From NCBI GenBank assembly GCA_030685065.1, contig JAUXQH010000169.1, positions 120,641-184,640 on the forward strand: 64,000 nucleotides of DNA, given 5' to 3'. Of the stretch, positions 7,538 to 15,629 are shown piece by piece. Within the stretch, counting starts at the first letter, position 1; each line of letters starts with the position of its first letter. The position numbers were made by a program, and so were the translations under genes. This DNA is from Pseudomonadota bacterium. Lineage in GTDB: Bacteria > Myxococcota_A > UBA796 > SXON01. The notes below the pieces were generated by a model that was not told the origin of the DNA, ran no database searches, and saw only the letters and a program-made list of their open reading frames with translations.

Positions 7538-9841
7538 GTGCTGCTGCTCCTCGCCCTCCTGCCCAGCATCCAGGCACAGGTCCCCGCCACGGCGCCCCCG
7601 ACGCACGGCGCCGCCGCGTCGCTCCCGGCCGTCGCGGTCAACAAGGCCCCCGTCGGCCCGTTCACCACGCTCGCGCCCACGGCGTTCAAGTCGGCGCTGC
7701 CGTACGGGCCGGAGCTGGCCACCGCGCTCGCCTCGCGCGACTGGGCCACCGCGCTGCCGCTCCTCCAGAAGATCGACCGCGGCACGCTCCCCGGCAACCT
7801 CACGGGGGACCACGCGTTCGTCCTCGCCTGGACGCTCGACCGCCTCGACCGCGCGAAGGAGGCCGTGACCCTCCTCGAGCCCGTCCGCGCCGCGGTGAAC
7901 GCGCCGTCCGCCTACGTGCAGCTCATGGTCGGAGAGCTCCTCCTCGCGGACGGAAAGCCGGTCGACGCGATCACCGCGCTCGAGAAGCTCCCGGAGGACG
8001 GTCCGATCCAGGTGCGCGCCGCCCTCGCCCTCGCGGAGGCCTACCGCAAGGCCGAGCGCACCGCCGAGTCGCGCGCCGTGTACCTCTCCCTCGCGATGCG
8101 TCCGGACCCCGCGCCCGGCTCCTCTATCGCGCTCTGGGCCCTCGCCCAGAAGGTCGGCCTCACCTCGCCCGATGGGCTCGAGTACCTGCGCCGGCTCTAC
8201 CGTTCGTACCCCGGCAGCGCGGAGGACAAGGCCGCGGCCGCCTCGATGCCGGCGCCCTCGCTCGAGGACATCTCGTACCGGGGCGATCGCCTCCAGGAGG
8301 CCGGCAACTACAGCGGCGCCGTCGCGCTGCTCGCCCCCCGCCTCGGCGAGGTCGGCACGAAGGACGCCATCGGGTGTCGCTACCGCTACGCCTACGGGCG
8401 CGCCCAGAACAAGCTCTCCAACATCACCAGCGCCGCGGAAGTGCTCGGGCCGCTCGGCGCCGGTTGTGTCGGCAAGGACGACGATCGTGGCGCGAAGGCG
8501 CTCTACATCGCCGGCAAGTCGCTGGAGAGGAAGAAGGAGTGGTCGGCCGCCGCGAGCATGTACGCCCAGATCCCGGCGCGCTACCCCGCGCACTCCATGG
8601 CGGACGATGGGTACGCCCTCGGCGGCGTCGCCATGCAGGAGGGGGGCGACCTCGCGGGGGCCCGCAGCCTGTGGGCCAAGGGCTACGAGGCCCGTCCCGA
8701 GGGCGATCTCGCCGCGGAGAGCGCCTGGCGCCTCGCGTTCGGGGCCTTCCTCGACGGAGACACCCCCGAGGCCATCCGGTGGGCCGACCGCGCCTCGGCC
8801 GAGCTCGCGCTCTCGTCGTCCCCCACCGACGTGCTCGCCGCCCGCTACTGGGGCGCCCGCTGGCGCGCGTGGCCCTCCATCACCGACACCCGAAAACTCA
8901 CGACCGACGCCGCGTCCCTGGCCACCGCCGTCGACGGCCTCGAGCGCGTCGCGCGGGACGCGCCGTGGCACTACTACGGCCTGCTCGCCTCCGCGCGCCT
9001 GGCCGAGCTCGCGCCCGAGCGCGCCGCTGCGCTCACCCGCCCGATCATGGACCCCGATGACGCCCCCTGGCAGGTGCGCGACCAATTCCGGGCGCGCCCC
9101 GCCGTCCAGAACGCGATGGGGCTCGCGCGCGTCGGCCTCCTCACGGACGCGCTGACCGAGCTGAACACCCTCGACGACGAGGAGCTGACCGGCGCCGAGA
9201 TGGCCATCGTGACCGGCCTGATGACCGACTCGGGCAGCTTCCTGTACGCCCACGATCGGCTCCGCGCCTATCTCAAGAACCACCCGCCGGACGTGCTCGG
9301 GCCCAACCCCTACAAGGTGCTGCGGCAGGCCTACCCCAACCGCTATTGGGACGACGTGCAGGCCGTCGCCGGCGCCTATTCGTGGGACGCCCGGGTGTTC
9401 CACGCGCTCGTGCGCGAAGAGTCGAACTTCAACCCCAAGATCAAGAGCCACGCCGGCGCGTGCGGCCTCTCCCAGCTCATGCCCGGCACCGCCTCCGGCT
9501 GCGCCAAGCGGATGGGGGTCTCCTACAGCTCGACCAACATCTGGGACGTGCAGACCAACCTCAAGATCGGCGCCTGGTACCTCGACACCCTGCATACCCG
9601 CTACAAGGGCAACAGCGCGCTCGCGTTGGCCGGCTACAACGCGGGCGAGGGCAATTCCGACCGTTGGCTGGCCGCGCGTCCCGACGCCCCCACGGATCTC
9701 ATCGTGGAGACCATCTCCTTCCGGGAGACGAGGCACTACGTCAAGCGCGTCATGTCCACGTGGCTGACCTACCGTATGCTCTATGGCGACGGTCCGGTCT
9801 ATGCGGACGCGAGGCCCTTCGTCCACGACGCGGTACCGTGA
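7538..9841 (+). CDS. Slt70-type soluble lytic murein transglycosylase
   Basis: 767 aa, starting at GTG 7538 directly before a signal peptide (LLLLALLPSIQAQ). Residues about 60-590 are an alpha-superhelical, TPR-like scaffold; about 610-750 form the SLT domain. The catalytic Glu is in REESNFNP, followed by GLSQLMPGTA and ALAGYNAGEG, all hallmark motifs. It would cleave the MurNAc-GlcNAc bond of peptidoglycan in the periplasm, giving 1,6-anhydro products. Its length is somewhat above E. coli Slt70. The next gene starts 19 bp downstream, suggesting cotranscription. Confidence 0.9.
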   Translation: MLLLLALLPSIQAQVPATAPPTHGAAASLPAVAVNKAPVGPFTTLAPTAFKSALPYGPELATALASRDWATALPLLQKIDRGTLPGNLTGDHAFVLAWTLDRLDRAKEAVTLLEPVRAAVNAPSAYVQLMVGELLLADGKPVDAITALEKLPEDGPIQVRAALALAEAYRKAERTAESRAVYLSLAMRPDPAPGSSIALWALAQKVGLTSPDGLEYLRRLYRSYPGSAEDKAAAASMPAPSLEDISYRGDRLQEAGNYSGAVALLAPRLGEVGTKDAIGCRYRYAYGRAQNKLSNITSAAEVLGPLGAGCVGKDDDRGAKALYIAGKSLERKKEWSAAASMYAQIPARYPAHSMADDGYALGGVAMQEGGDLAGARSLWAKGYEARPEGDLAAESAWRLAFGAFLDGDTPEAIRWADRASAELALSSSPTDVLAARYWGARWRAWPSITDTRKLTTDAASLATAVDGLERVARDAPWHYYGLLASARLAELAPERAAALTRPIMDPDDAPWQVRDQFRARPAVQNAMGLARVGLLTDALTELNTLDDEELTGAEMAIVTGLMTDSGSFLYAHDRLRAYLKNHPPDVLGPNPYKVLRQAYPNRYWDDVQAVAGAYSWDARVFHALVREESNFNPKIKSHAGACGLSQLMPGTASGCAKRMGVSYSSTNIWDVQTNLKIGAWYLDTLHTRYKGNSALALAGYNAGEGNSDRWLAARPDAPTDLIVETISFRETRHYVKRVMSTWLTYRMLYGDGPVYADARPFVHDAVP

Positions 9842-9860
9842 TCGTGGTAGCTTCGGCGCC

Positions 9861-10592
9861 GTGACCACCGAACTACCCGACCCGATTCGCGGCTTCGACG
9901 ACGCCCAACGCCGCGCCATCGCCATGCTCAAGGACGTTCGGGGGCGGCTCGAGGCCGGCATGTCCGAGCGCGACGTGGTCGAGCTCGCCGAGACCCGGCT
10001 GGACGCCCACGGGTTCGACCGCTGGTACCACCCGCCCGAGGTCCGCATCGGGCCCGATGCGGGCGGCGGCAGCCTGCTCTACCGCCCCTCCACCAAGAAA
10101 AAGCTCGAGCCCGGCGGCCTCATCGGCATCGACATCGGCCCCGCCACGGCGGAGGCCTACGGGGACATCGGGTTCACCCTCTGCTTCGGGGGGGACGAGC
10201 CCAAGGTCGTCAAGGTCGCGCGGGACGACCTGCGGGCGTGCTGCGGCTACGCCAGCCGGTGGAAGACCGTCGGCGAGATCTTCGTGTTCGCGCGCGCCTG
10301 GGCGGTCAACAACCGCATGACGCTCGTGAGCGAGGGCGCCGTGGGCCACCGCATCCTGCCGAAGGAGGGGCTCCTCGCCACCGGCTTCCCCCGCAGCGCC
10401 CACCTGGCCACCTTCCTCCCGAAAAACCGCATCTCGATGCTCCAGCCCGTCCGCATGAAGGGCATGTTCGCCATCCGCCCGGCGGTCAAGCACGGCGAGC
10501 TGTCGGCCGCGTTCGAGGAGATCATCTGGATCCAGGACGAGCAGCGCAAGGTGCTCGGCCGCGAGGACGAGGCGCAGATCGGCGTGTTCTGA
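9861..10592 (+). CDS. M24 (creatinase/aminopeptidase P fold) protein with altered metal site
   Basis: 243 aa from GTG 9861. This start avoids overlap with the transglycosylase and leaves a natural N-terminus (VTTELPDPI). The pita-bread fold is recognisable: GIDIGPATAEAYGDIGFT supplies the two Asp ligands, VGHRI gives the His, and FEEIIWI gives the last Glu. The usual IEP Glu ligand reads IRP here (MFAIRPAV), so one of five metal ligands is Arg. It may have lost dipeptidase activity or use one metal. Family members are Xaa-Pro dipeptidases, methionine aminopeptidases or non-catalytic binders. No signal peptide, so cytoplasmic. Confidence 0.75.
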   Translation: MTTELPDPIRGFDDAQRRAIAMLKDVRGRLEAGMSERDVVELAETRLDAHGFDRWYHPPEVRIGPDAGGGSLLYRPSTKKKLEPGGLIGIDIGPATAEAYGDIGFTLCFGGDEPKVVKVARDDLRACCGYASRWKTVGEIFVFARAWAVNNRMTLVSEGAVGHRILPKEGLLATGFPRSAHLATFLPKNRISMLQPVRMKGMFAIRPAVKHGELSAAFEEIIWIQDEQRKVLGREDEAQIGVF

Positions 10593-10613
10593 GCGGTGCG
10601 CGATCGGGCGTGC

Positions 10614-10633
10614 CCCCGCCGGGGACGGCGGGG
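10614..10633 (+). terminator. Stem-loop after the M24 gene
   Basis: CCCCGCC / GGCGGGG form a 7-bp all-GC stem around a 6-nt loop (ggggac), 22 bp past the stop codon at 10592. There is no T tract, so it is at best an L-shaped terminator of the kind expected in a very GC-rich genome. Confidence 0.4.
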
Positions 10634-10859
10634 TCGGTCCGCTGCGGGCTCGCCCGGTGGGCTCGGTCGGCCGGCCGCCCGAGCGCGTCCGGCCGGACCG
10701 CCGCCCGAGGCGGCGCCCTCCGCACACCTCACGCGCCCCCGCGCCGTCCGTGCGGCAGGTCACCATCCCCATCGAGATCCCAGCGGGCCTTGAGAGATCG
10801 CTGAGAGGTCACGCTCGGCGTTCTCGCGGCTACCGTGGCGGCCACCTCGAGAGGCCTCC

Positions 10860-12587
10860 GTGAAGCTCCATCGCCCCGTCCTGACTGCCCTGGTTCTCCT
10901 CGTTGGTCTGCCCGCGTTCGCGCCGCAGGCGATGGCATGGGACATCCAGCCGAGCATCCGGAGCGTCGGGGGCAAGGACGCGGGCCACGAGGGCATCGGA
11001 CGGATCGTCTTCTCCGTACCCGACACCAGCGGGACCGCCGCGGTCACCGCCGAGCTCGAGTCCGACGTCGGTGATGAAGATCTCCTGCTCGTCGAGACCG
11101 ACGCCTGGCTGCATGGCGCCGCCACGATCGCCGCGCTGCCCGCCGCCGACGCCGATCTCACGTTGACCCTCTACGACAGCGGCAGCGCCTCGCTGATCTC
11201 GTTCTCCGGGACGCTCGGGGCGGACGGGTCCATCACCTTGACGGCCGACGAGACCACCTCCGCCGACAGCGCGGCCTGTGCGTCGCGGTCGGGCTGCGCG
11301 GAGGAGCCCACGCGCGCGGACGCTCGGGACATCGAGCTCCTCGCCGCCGAGCTCTTCGCGGCGGAGAGGGGCTACGACCTGACCGTCGACCTCGCCGGCG
11401 CGGACACCTACGGCGTGGCGTACGCCACCGTCACCGTCACCGAGCCCGGGGAAGAGGTGTGCGTCGCGGAGGACGCCGACGGCAACTGCCTCCGCTGGCA
11501 GAGCAACGAGGCGGCGAGCACCCGCACCGAGGTGTACTGGCACGACATCGGCTCGGTCTGGGAGGCCGAGGCCACCCTCGCGCACGAGGGGCTCGTCCAG
11601 GTGAAGGTCAAGACCTACGACGCCGAGGGCGAGAAGCTCGAGACGGCCAAGGCCAGGCTGGGGGCGCCGTGGCTGGATGGCGGCGAGGGGGTCAACACGC
11701 TCGCGACGGACGAGGATCCGTTGACCAGGGTGGGGCTGGTTCGTCGGCGGGAGTTCAAGGCCGGCATCGAGCTGCGGGTAGTCCAGACCAGCAGGCTCAC
11801 CATCGTCTCCGAAGGTTGGACCGCCGGCGACTCGCTGCCGGTCGACGCCGAGCTGGAGCTGACCAACGGCGAGACGATCACCATCCCGGTGAACAGCTAC
11901 CAGCGGCCGGGCCACACCCCGACCCAATCGGAGGCGAGCCTCCTGTTCAGCCTCCTCGATACGGCGGGGCGCATCGTCATCGACGACGGCGAGGGTGGCG
12001 ACGTGGCCTTCGACGTCGAGAGCCTGGAGGAGCTGAGCGTGCCGTTGTGCTCCGAGGGCTTCTGTGTCGTCGTGTCGGAGACCGAGCGCGGCGCCTACGC
12101 CCTCTCGGTGAGCGCGTATGGGCCGATCGCCACGGACCTCCCCGACACGGTCGAGGTCGAGCTCACGGCGTTCGATGCCGCCGGCGAGACGCTCGCCTCG
12201 GAGTGGGTGTCCGTCGAATTCGACGACGAGATCACCGCCGTGTTCGCCAACGAGCTGAGCCTCGCGGGGGATCCCGCCGGCCTCGGCCTGTCGGGCAAGG
12301 TGAAGCTCCTCGGTGAGCCCAACCGCCGCGGGAAGCAGGAGACGCTCGCGAAGGGCAAGTTCTACGGCACGTTCTCGCGTGATGGGGACGGCGACCTCGA
12401 GCTCGCGGGCGCCGACAAGGACGCGGTGGTGTCGAGCGGCGACATCGTCGTGGGCGGCGAGGCGGTGTTCCTGACGGATCGGGAGGGTGTGCCCGCTGCT
12501 CCCCCCGCGGTGGTCAGTCGGACGGCTGGCGAGCCGGTCATGACCATGGCGCAGTTGAACCTCTACGCGCCGCGCCGCCACCAGTGA
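10860..12587 (+). CDS. Secreted hypothetical protein, beta-rich
   Basis: 575 aa, GTG 10860, with GAGAGG about 5 nt upstream as ribosome site. A clear signal peptide (LTALVLLVGLPAFAPQAMA) precedes WDIQPSI. The rest is acidic and rich in Thr, Val and Glu, and looks like repeated beta-sandwich units: three or four stretches carry a pattern of the type VTAELES / LTVTEPGEE / VELTAFDAAGETL. Four Cys occur in two pairs around residues 140-150 and 200-210. No catalytic motif is visible and I do not recognise the family. An extracellular or outer-membrane role is inferred from the signal. Its 3' side leads into the repeat region at 12588-13167. Confidence 0.65.
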   Translation: MKLHRPVLTALVLLVGLPAFAPQAMAWDIQPSIRSVGGKDAGHEGIGRIVFSVPDTSGTAAVTAELESDVGDEDLLLVETDAWLHGAATIAALPAADADLTLTLYDSGSASLISFSGTLGADGSITLTADETTSADSAACASRSGCAEEPTRADARDIELLAAELFAAERGYDLTVDLAGADTYGVAYATVTVTEPGEEVCVAEDADGNCLRWQSNEAASTRTEVYWHDIGSVWEAEATLAHEGLVQVKVKTYDAEGEKLETAKARLGAPWLDGGEGVNTLATDEDPLTRVGLVRRREFKAGIELRVVQTSRLTIVSEGWTAGDSLPVDAELELTNGETITIPVNSYQRPGHTPTQSEASLLFSLLDTAGRIVIDDGEGGDVAFDVESLEELSVPLCSEGFCVVVSETERGAYALSVSAYGPIATDLPDTVEVELTAFDAAGETLASEWVSVEFDDEITAVFANELSLAGDPAGLGLSGKVKLLGEPNRRGKQETLAKGKFYGTFSRDGDGDLELAGADKDAVVSSGDIVVGGEAVFLTDREGVPAAPPAVVSRTAGEPVMTMAQLNLYAPRRHQ

Positions 12588-12646
12588 CCGAGCTACCCGA
12601 AGGCCAGCCACTCCGGACGCAGCAGGGGCACGGCTCCGAGCGCCGC

Positions 12647-12758
12647 ACATCGACACATCGACACATCGACACATCGACACATCGACACATCGACACATCG
12701 ACACATCGACACATCGACACATCGACACATCGACACATCGACACATCGACACATCGAC
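12647..12758. repeat. Perfect octanucleotide array (ACATCGAC)14
   Basis: Fourteen uninterrupted copies of the 8-mer ACATCGAC, followed by ACACAC. Perfect identity over 112 bp implies recent expansion and a slippage-prone locus. The unit shares ACATC with the GATACATC arrays that flank the mobile elements at 34.7, 35.9, 54.0, 55.4 and 56.3 kb. Confidence 0.95.
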
Positions 12759-12817
12759 ACACACCGGGCCCAACGGAGCCCGAGGGACAGCAACGGGACG
12801 GGCCCAGCTGCGTGTCC

Positions 12818-12865
12818 GCCGAAGTCGATGGTGGTGTCGTGGTCAGGTCGGCCTCGGTCGCGTGG
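12818..12865. repeat. Relic related to the left end of the Y1-HUH element
   Basis: CGAAGTCGATGGTGGTGTCG and the following GTGGTC..GGTCG..TCGGTCGCGTG match the reverse complement of 54082-54128 (left end of the intact element) and the plus strand at about 35722-35770 (left end of the decayed copy) at most positions. No coding part of the element is nearby. Orientation relative to the adjacent ACATC array is opposite to the intact element, so this is a rearranged or independently spread module. Confidence 0.6.
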
Positions 12866-13167
12866 CGCCAGGGTCCCCGCTCGGGAGACCCGGCGGTGGA
12901 TCGGCTGCCGCACCTCCGGTGGCGGGAAGCCGCGTCTCGCGGCTGACGGCCGGGCCCCCCTGGGCGTCGAGCTCCTCGCGGCGGGGGAGCGGGCCCCAGC
13001 CTCCCCAGGTCCTGGGCTTCGCCCGCGAAGGCGAAGAGGCCCTGGTTGTTCGCCCGGTAGGCGCATGCGCCGTCGTGTTCGGGGCTCCGATTGTTGCAAT
13101 GGCGGCGCGGGGCAGTCCCGGCCCACCCAGGTGTTCACCCCCTGAGCACCAATCGGGGGCCAACGAC

Positions 13168-13626
13168 ATGCGCTCCGCACGACCTCCCGTGATCCTGGTC
13201 GCCGAAGACGACGCGGACGACCGCCTCCTCATCGGGACGGCCTTGGCGCGGACCGCCATCAATCCCGACGTCCGCTACGTCACCGACGGGCGCGCGCTCC
13301 TGGACTACCTCCGGCGCGAGGGACCGTGGTGCGAACCGCGCTCCTCGCCCCGTCCCGACCTCGTCCTGCTCGACCTCAACATGCCACGCATGAGCGGCCG
13401 CGACGGGCTCCGCGTGCTGAAGCAGGACCCCGCGCTCCGGTGCGTGCCCATCGTCGTGTTCACCACCTCCGACGATCCCCGCGATGTCGAGACCTGCTAC
13501 GACGCCGGCGCCAACGCGTTCGTCACCAAGCCGTGCACGATCGCGGAGCTCACGCGCGCGCTCGCCGCTATTGTCGAGTTCTGGCTCGCGGTGGCCGCGC
13601 GGCGCCCCCTCTACGCGGACACCTGA
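13168..13626 (+). CDS. Single-domain response regulator (Rcp1/CheY-like)
   Basis: 152 aa from ATG 13168. It is one receiver domain: acidic pocket E13-D14-D15, phospho-acceptor D69 in DLVLLDLNMP, conserved Thr in VVFTTSDDP and Lys in FVTKP. The insert between helix 2 and strand 3 (LRREGPWCEPRSSPRPD) is typical of the Rcp1 subclass of regulators that partner with phytochrome-like kinases. There is no output domain, so it should act by protein contact or as a phosphate relay. Only one base separates its stop from the kinase start at 13628, so the pair is one transcription unit and the kinase is the probable partner. Confidence 0.92.
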   Translation: MRSARPPVILVAEDDADDRLLIGTALARTAINPDVRYVTDGRALLDYLRREGPWCEPRSSPRPDLVLLDLNMPRMSGRDGLRVLKQDPALRCVPIVVFTTSDDPRDVETCYDAGANAFVTKPCTIAELTRALAAIVEFWLAVAARRPLYADT

Positions 13627-13627
13627 A

Positions 13628-15577
13628 GTGCCTACGGACGGGAGTACGGAACCCCATCCGCGCGCACCCGCCGTAGAGCCCATCCCCCGCGCCGCGCGCG
13701 CGGCGGCCCTCGCGGGCGCGCTCCTCGGCCTCATCGGTGTCCTGGGGTGGCTCCTCGACCTCCCGGCCGCGCTCGATGTCCTTCCCTCCCTCCCCAAGAT
13801 GCAGCCCAACACGGCGCTGGCGCTCGTCGCCTGCGGGCTCGCGCTGGCGCTGCCGGACCGCGCGGGGAACCTCGCGCGCCTGGCGGCCCTGTTCCCCGCC
13901 GTGATCGGCGTCCTCACGATGCTCGAGTACGTGACCGGGGGCGACTTCGGCATCGACGACCTGTTCGTCCGCGGCACCATGCGGATGGCACCGCAGACCG
14001 CCGTGTCGTTCGTCTTCACCGCGCTCGCCGTGCTCGCGCGCCGCACACCCGGCTGGGAACGGCTCGTCCAGCCGCTCGCCCTCGTCCCCGCCGCGCTCTG
14101 CTACCTCTCCCTCGTCGGGCTCTTGTTCGACGCCCAGGTCCCGGTCTTTCCGCTCGCCACGACGATGGCGCTGAACACCGGTGTCGCGTTCCTGCTCGTC
14201 GCCTTCGGCCTGGCCCTCTCCCAGCCGCGACGCGGCCTCCTCGGGCGCTGGCGGAGCGCGGGGCCCGGCGGGCGCACCACGCGCCTCCTCCTTCCCGCGT
14301 TCGTGGTCCTCCCCCCACTTCTCGCGCTCCTCGCGAAGGCCGGCGAGTCCGCCGGCGCCTACGACGAGGGCTTCGGCATCGCGCTGGAGGCCACGGTGAT
14401 GATGCTCCTGCTCGCGGCGGGCGTGCTCCTCCGCAGCCGCGGTCTCGACGCGGCCGAAGCGGATCGGGCGCTCCAGGCCGGACGCTTCCGGACCATCGTG
14501 GAGAACATCCCCGAAGGCGTGTGCGTCATGGACATCTGCGGGCAGGTGCTCTACGCGAACAGTCGCCTGTCCGCGTTGCTCGACCGCCCCGCGGCGCCCG
14601 GCCTCTCGCTGACCGACTGCGTGGATCCGGAGGTCCATTCCTTCTTCCACGACTTCCTCCGGCAGTCCGAGCACGCGTCCGCCCGCGCGACGGTCGCCGT
14701 GCGGGGCCAGGACGGAGTGCTGAGGTCCCTGCGGTTCTCCGCCACGCCGGTCCCCGACCCGCTCTCCTCCCGCGGCAGCACCCTCCTCCTCGTCATCGAC
14801 GACACCTCACGCCGCCTCGCCGAGAGCCGCCTGCGGGAGCGCGCCCACGAGCTCGAGCGGGCGCTCCGCGACCTCGACGCCTTCGCGGCGCTCGCCTCGC
14901 ACGACCTCCGCGAGCCGCTGCGAAAAATCCAGCTCCTCGCCGACGGCGCGGCGGACGACGCCGGGAACGCGGACGGTCCGATGCTCGATCGGCTCCACCG
15001 CATCCACCGCCTGGCCGCGCTGCTCCAGCGACGCGTCGCGGACGTGCTCGCCTACTCGCGGCTCGGCGCCTCCGCGCGCATCGTGCGGAACGTGGACATC
15101 GGCGCGGTCGTCCGCGACGTGGAACGTCAATTCGCCCCGCGGCTCCACGACGCCGGCGCCGCGGTCCTCATCGGCGTGATGCCCACTATCGACGGCGATC
15201 CGACGCTCCTCCGGACGCTCTTCGAGCACCTGTTCGACAACGCCCTCAAGTTCGCCCGCCGGGACGTGCCGCTCGTCCTCCGCGTCACGTCCGAGCCGCG
15301 CAGCGCGGGGCGCGTGGAGATCACCGTCGCGGACAACGGCCTCGGCTTCGACGAGCAGGACGCCGAGCACATCTTCGGGGTGTTCCGCACCCTACACCCC
15401 CGCGAGCGCTACGCGGGCTCGGGGATCGGCCTCGCGTCGTGCCTACGCATCGCGGAGCTCCACGGCGGCACGATCTCCGCGCGCGGCACCCCGGGCGAGG
15501 GCAGCGTGTTCACGATCTCCCTCCGCGTCCGGGCGCCCACGGGCGCGCCCGCCGAGTGCGTGCCGGCCGACGTGTAG
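13628..15577 (+). CDS. Membrane PAS histidine kinase
   Basis: 649 aa; GTG 13628 follows the regulator stop in the sequence TGAAGTG. Residues about 20-270 contain seven or so membrane segments (ALLGLIGVLGWLL, ALALVACGLALAL and others) forming a membrane sensor. A PAS domain follows at about 285-395 (GRFRTIVENIPEGVCVMD), then a coiled stretch and HisKA with SHDLREPLRKIQ; H425 is the phospho-site. The ATPase domain has the N box HLFDNALKFA, the G1 box VADNGLGFD and the G2 box YAGSGIGLA. The H box SHDLREPL is typical of kinases that work with Rcp1-like regulators, matching the gene upstream. Signal sensed unknown. Confidence 0.9.
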   Translation: MPTDGSTEPHPRAPAVEPIPRAARAAALAGALLGLIGVLGWLLDLPAALDVLPSLPKMQPNTALALVACGLALALPDRAGNLARLAALFPAVIGVLTMLEYVTGGDFGIDDLFVRGTMRMAPQTAVSFVFTALAVLARRTPGWERLVQPLALVPAALCYLSLVGLLFDAQVPVFPLATTMALNTGVAFLLVAFGLALSQPRRGLLGRWRSAGPGGRTTRLLLPAFVVLPPLLALLAKAGESAGAYDEGFGIALEATVMMLLLAAGVLLRSRGLDAAEADRALQAGRFRTIVENIPEGVCVMDICGQVLYANSRLSALLDRPAAPGLSLTDCVDPEVHSFFHDFLRQSEHASARATVAVRGQDGVLRSLRFSATPVPDPLSSRGSTLLLVIDDTSRRLAESRLRERAHELERALRDLDAFAALASHDLREPLRKIQLLADGAADDAGNADGPMLDRLHRIHRLAALLQRRVADVLAYSRLGASARIVRNVDIGAVVRDVERQFAPRLHDAGAAVLIGVMPTIDGDPTLLRTLFEHLFDNALKFARRDVPLVLRVTSEPRSAGRVEITVADNGLGFDEQDAEHIFGVFRTLHPRERYAGSGIGLASCLRIAELHGGTISARGTPGEGSVFTISLRVRAPTGAPAECVPADV

Positions 15578-15629
15578 GTGACATACGTGGTCGGGCCTCG
15601 GCGTGACCCCGTAGTCCGGGACGGGGCGC

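Larger units (their letters stand above)
12588..13167. other. Intergenic region with octamer array and mobile-element relic
   Basis: 580 bp without a supported gene. It contains the (ACATCGAC)14 array at 12647-12758 and, at about 12818-12865, a stretch related to the end of the Y1-HUH elements described below. The rest up to the response-regulator start at 13168 shows no recognisable promoter. Open frames through the octamer array are repeats of His-Arg-Asp-Thr-Ser type and not credible proteins. Confidence 0.6.

Noticed and set aside
12647..12758. Possible CRISPR array
   Set aside because: Eight-bp units with no spacers between them and no cas genes; it is a simple tandem repeat.
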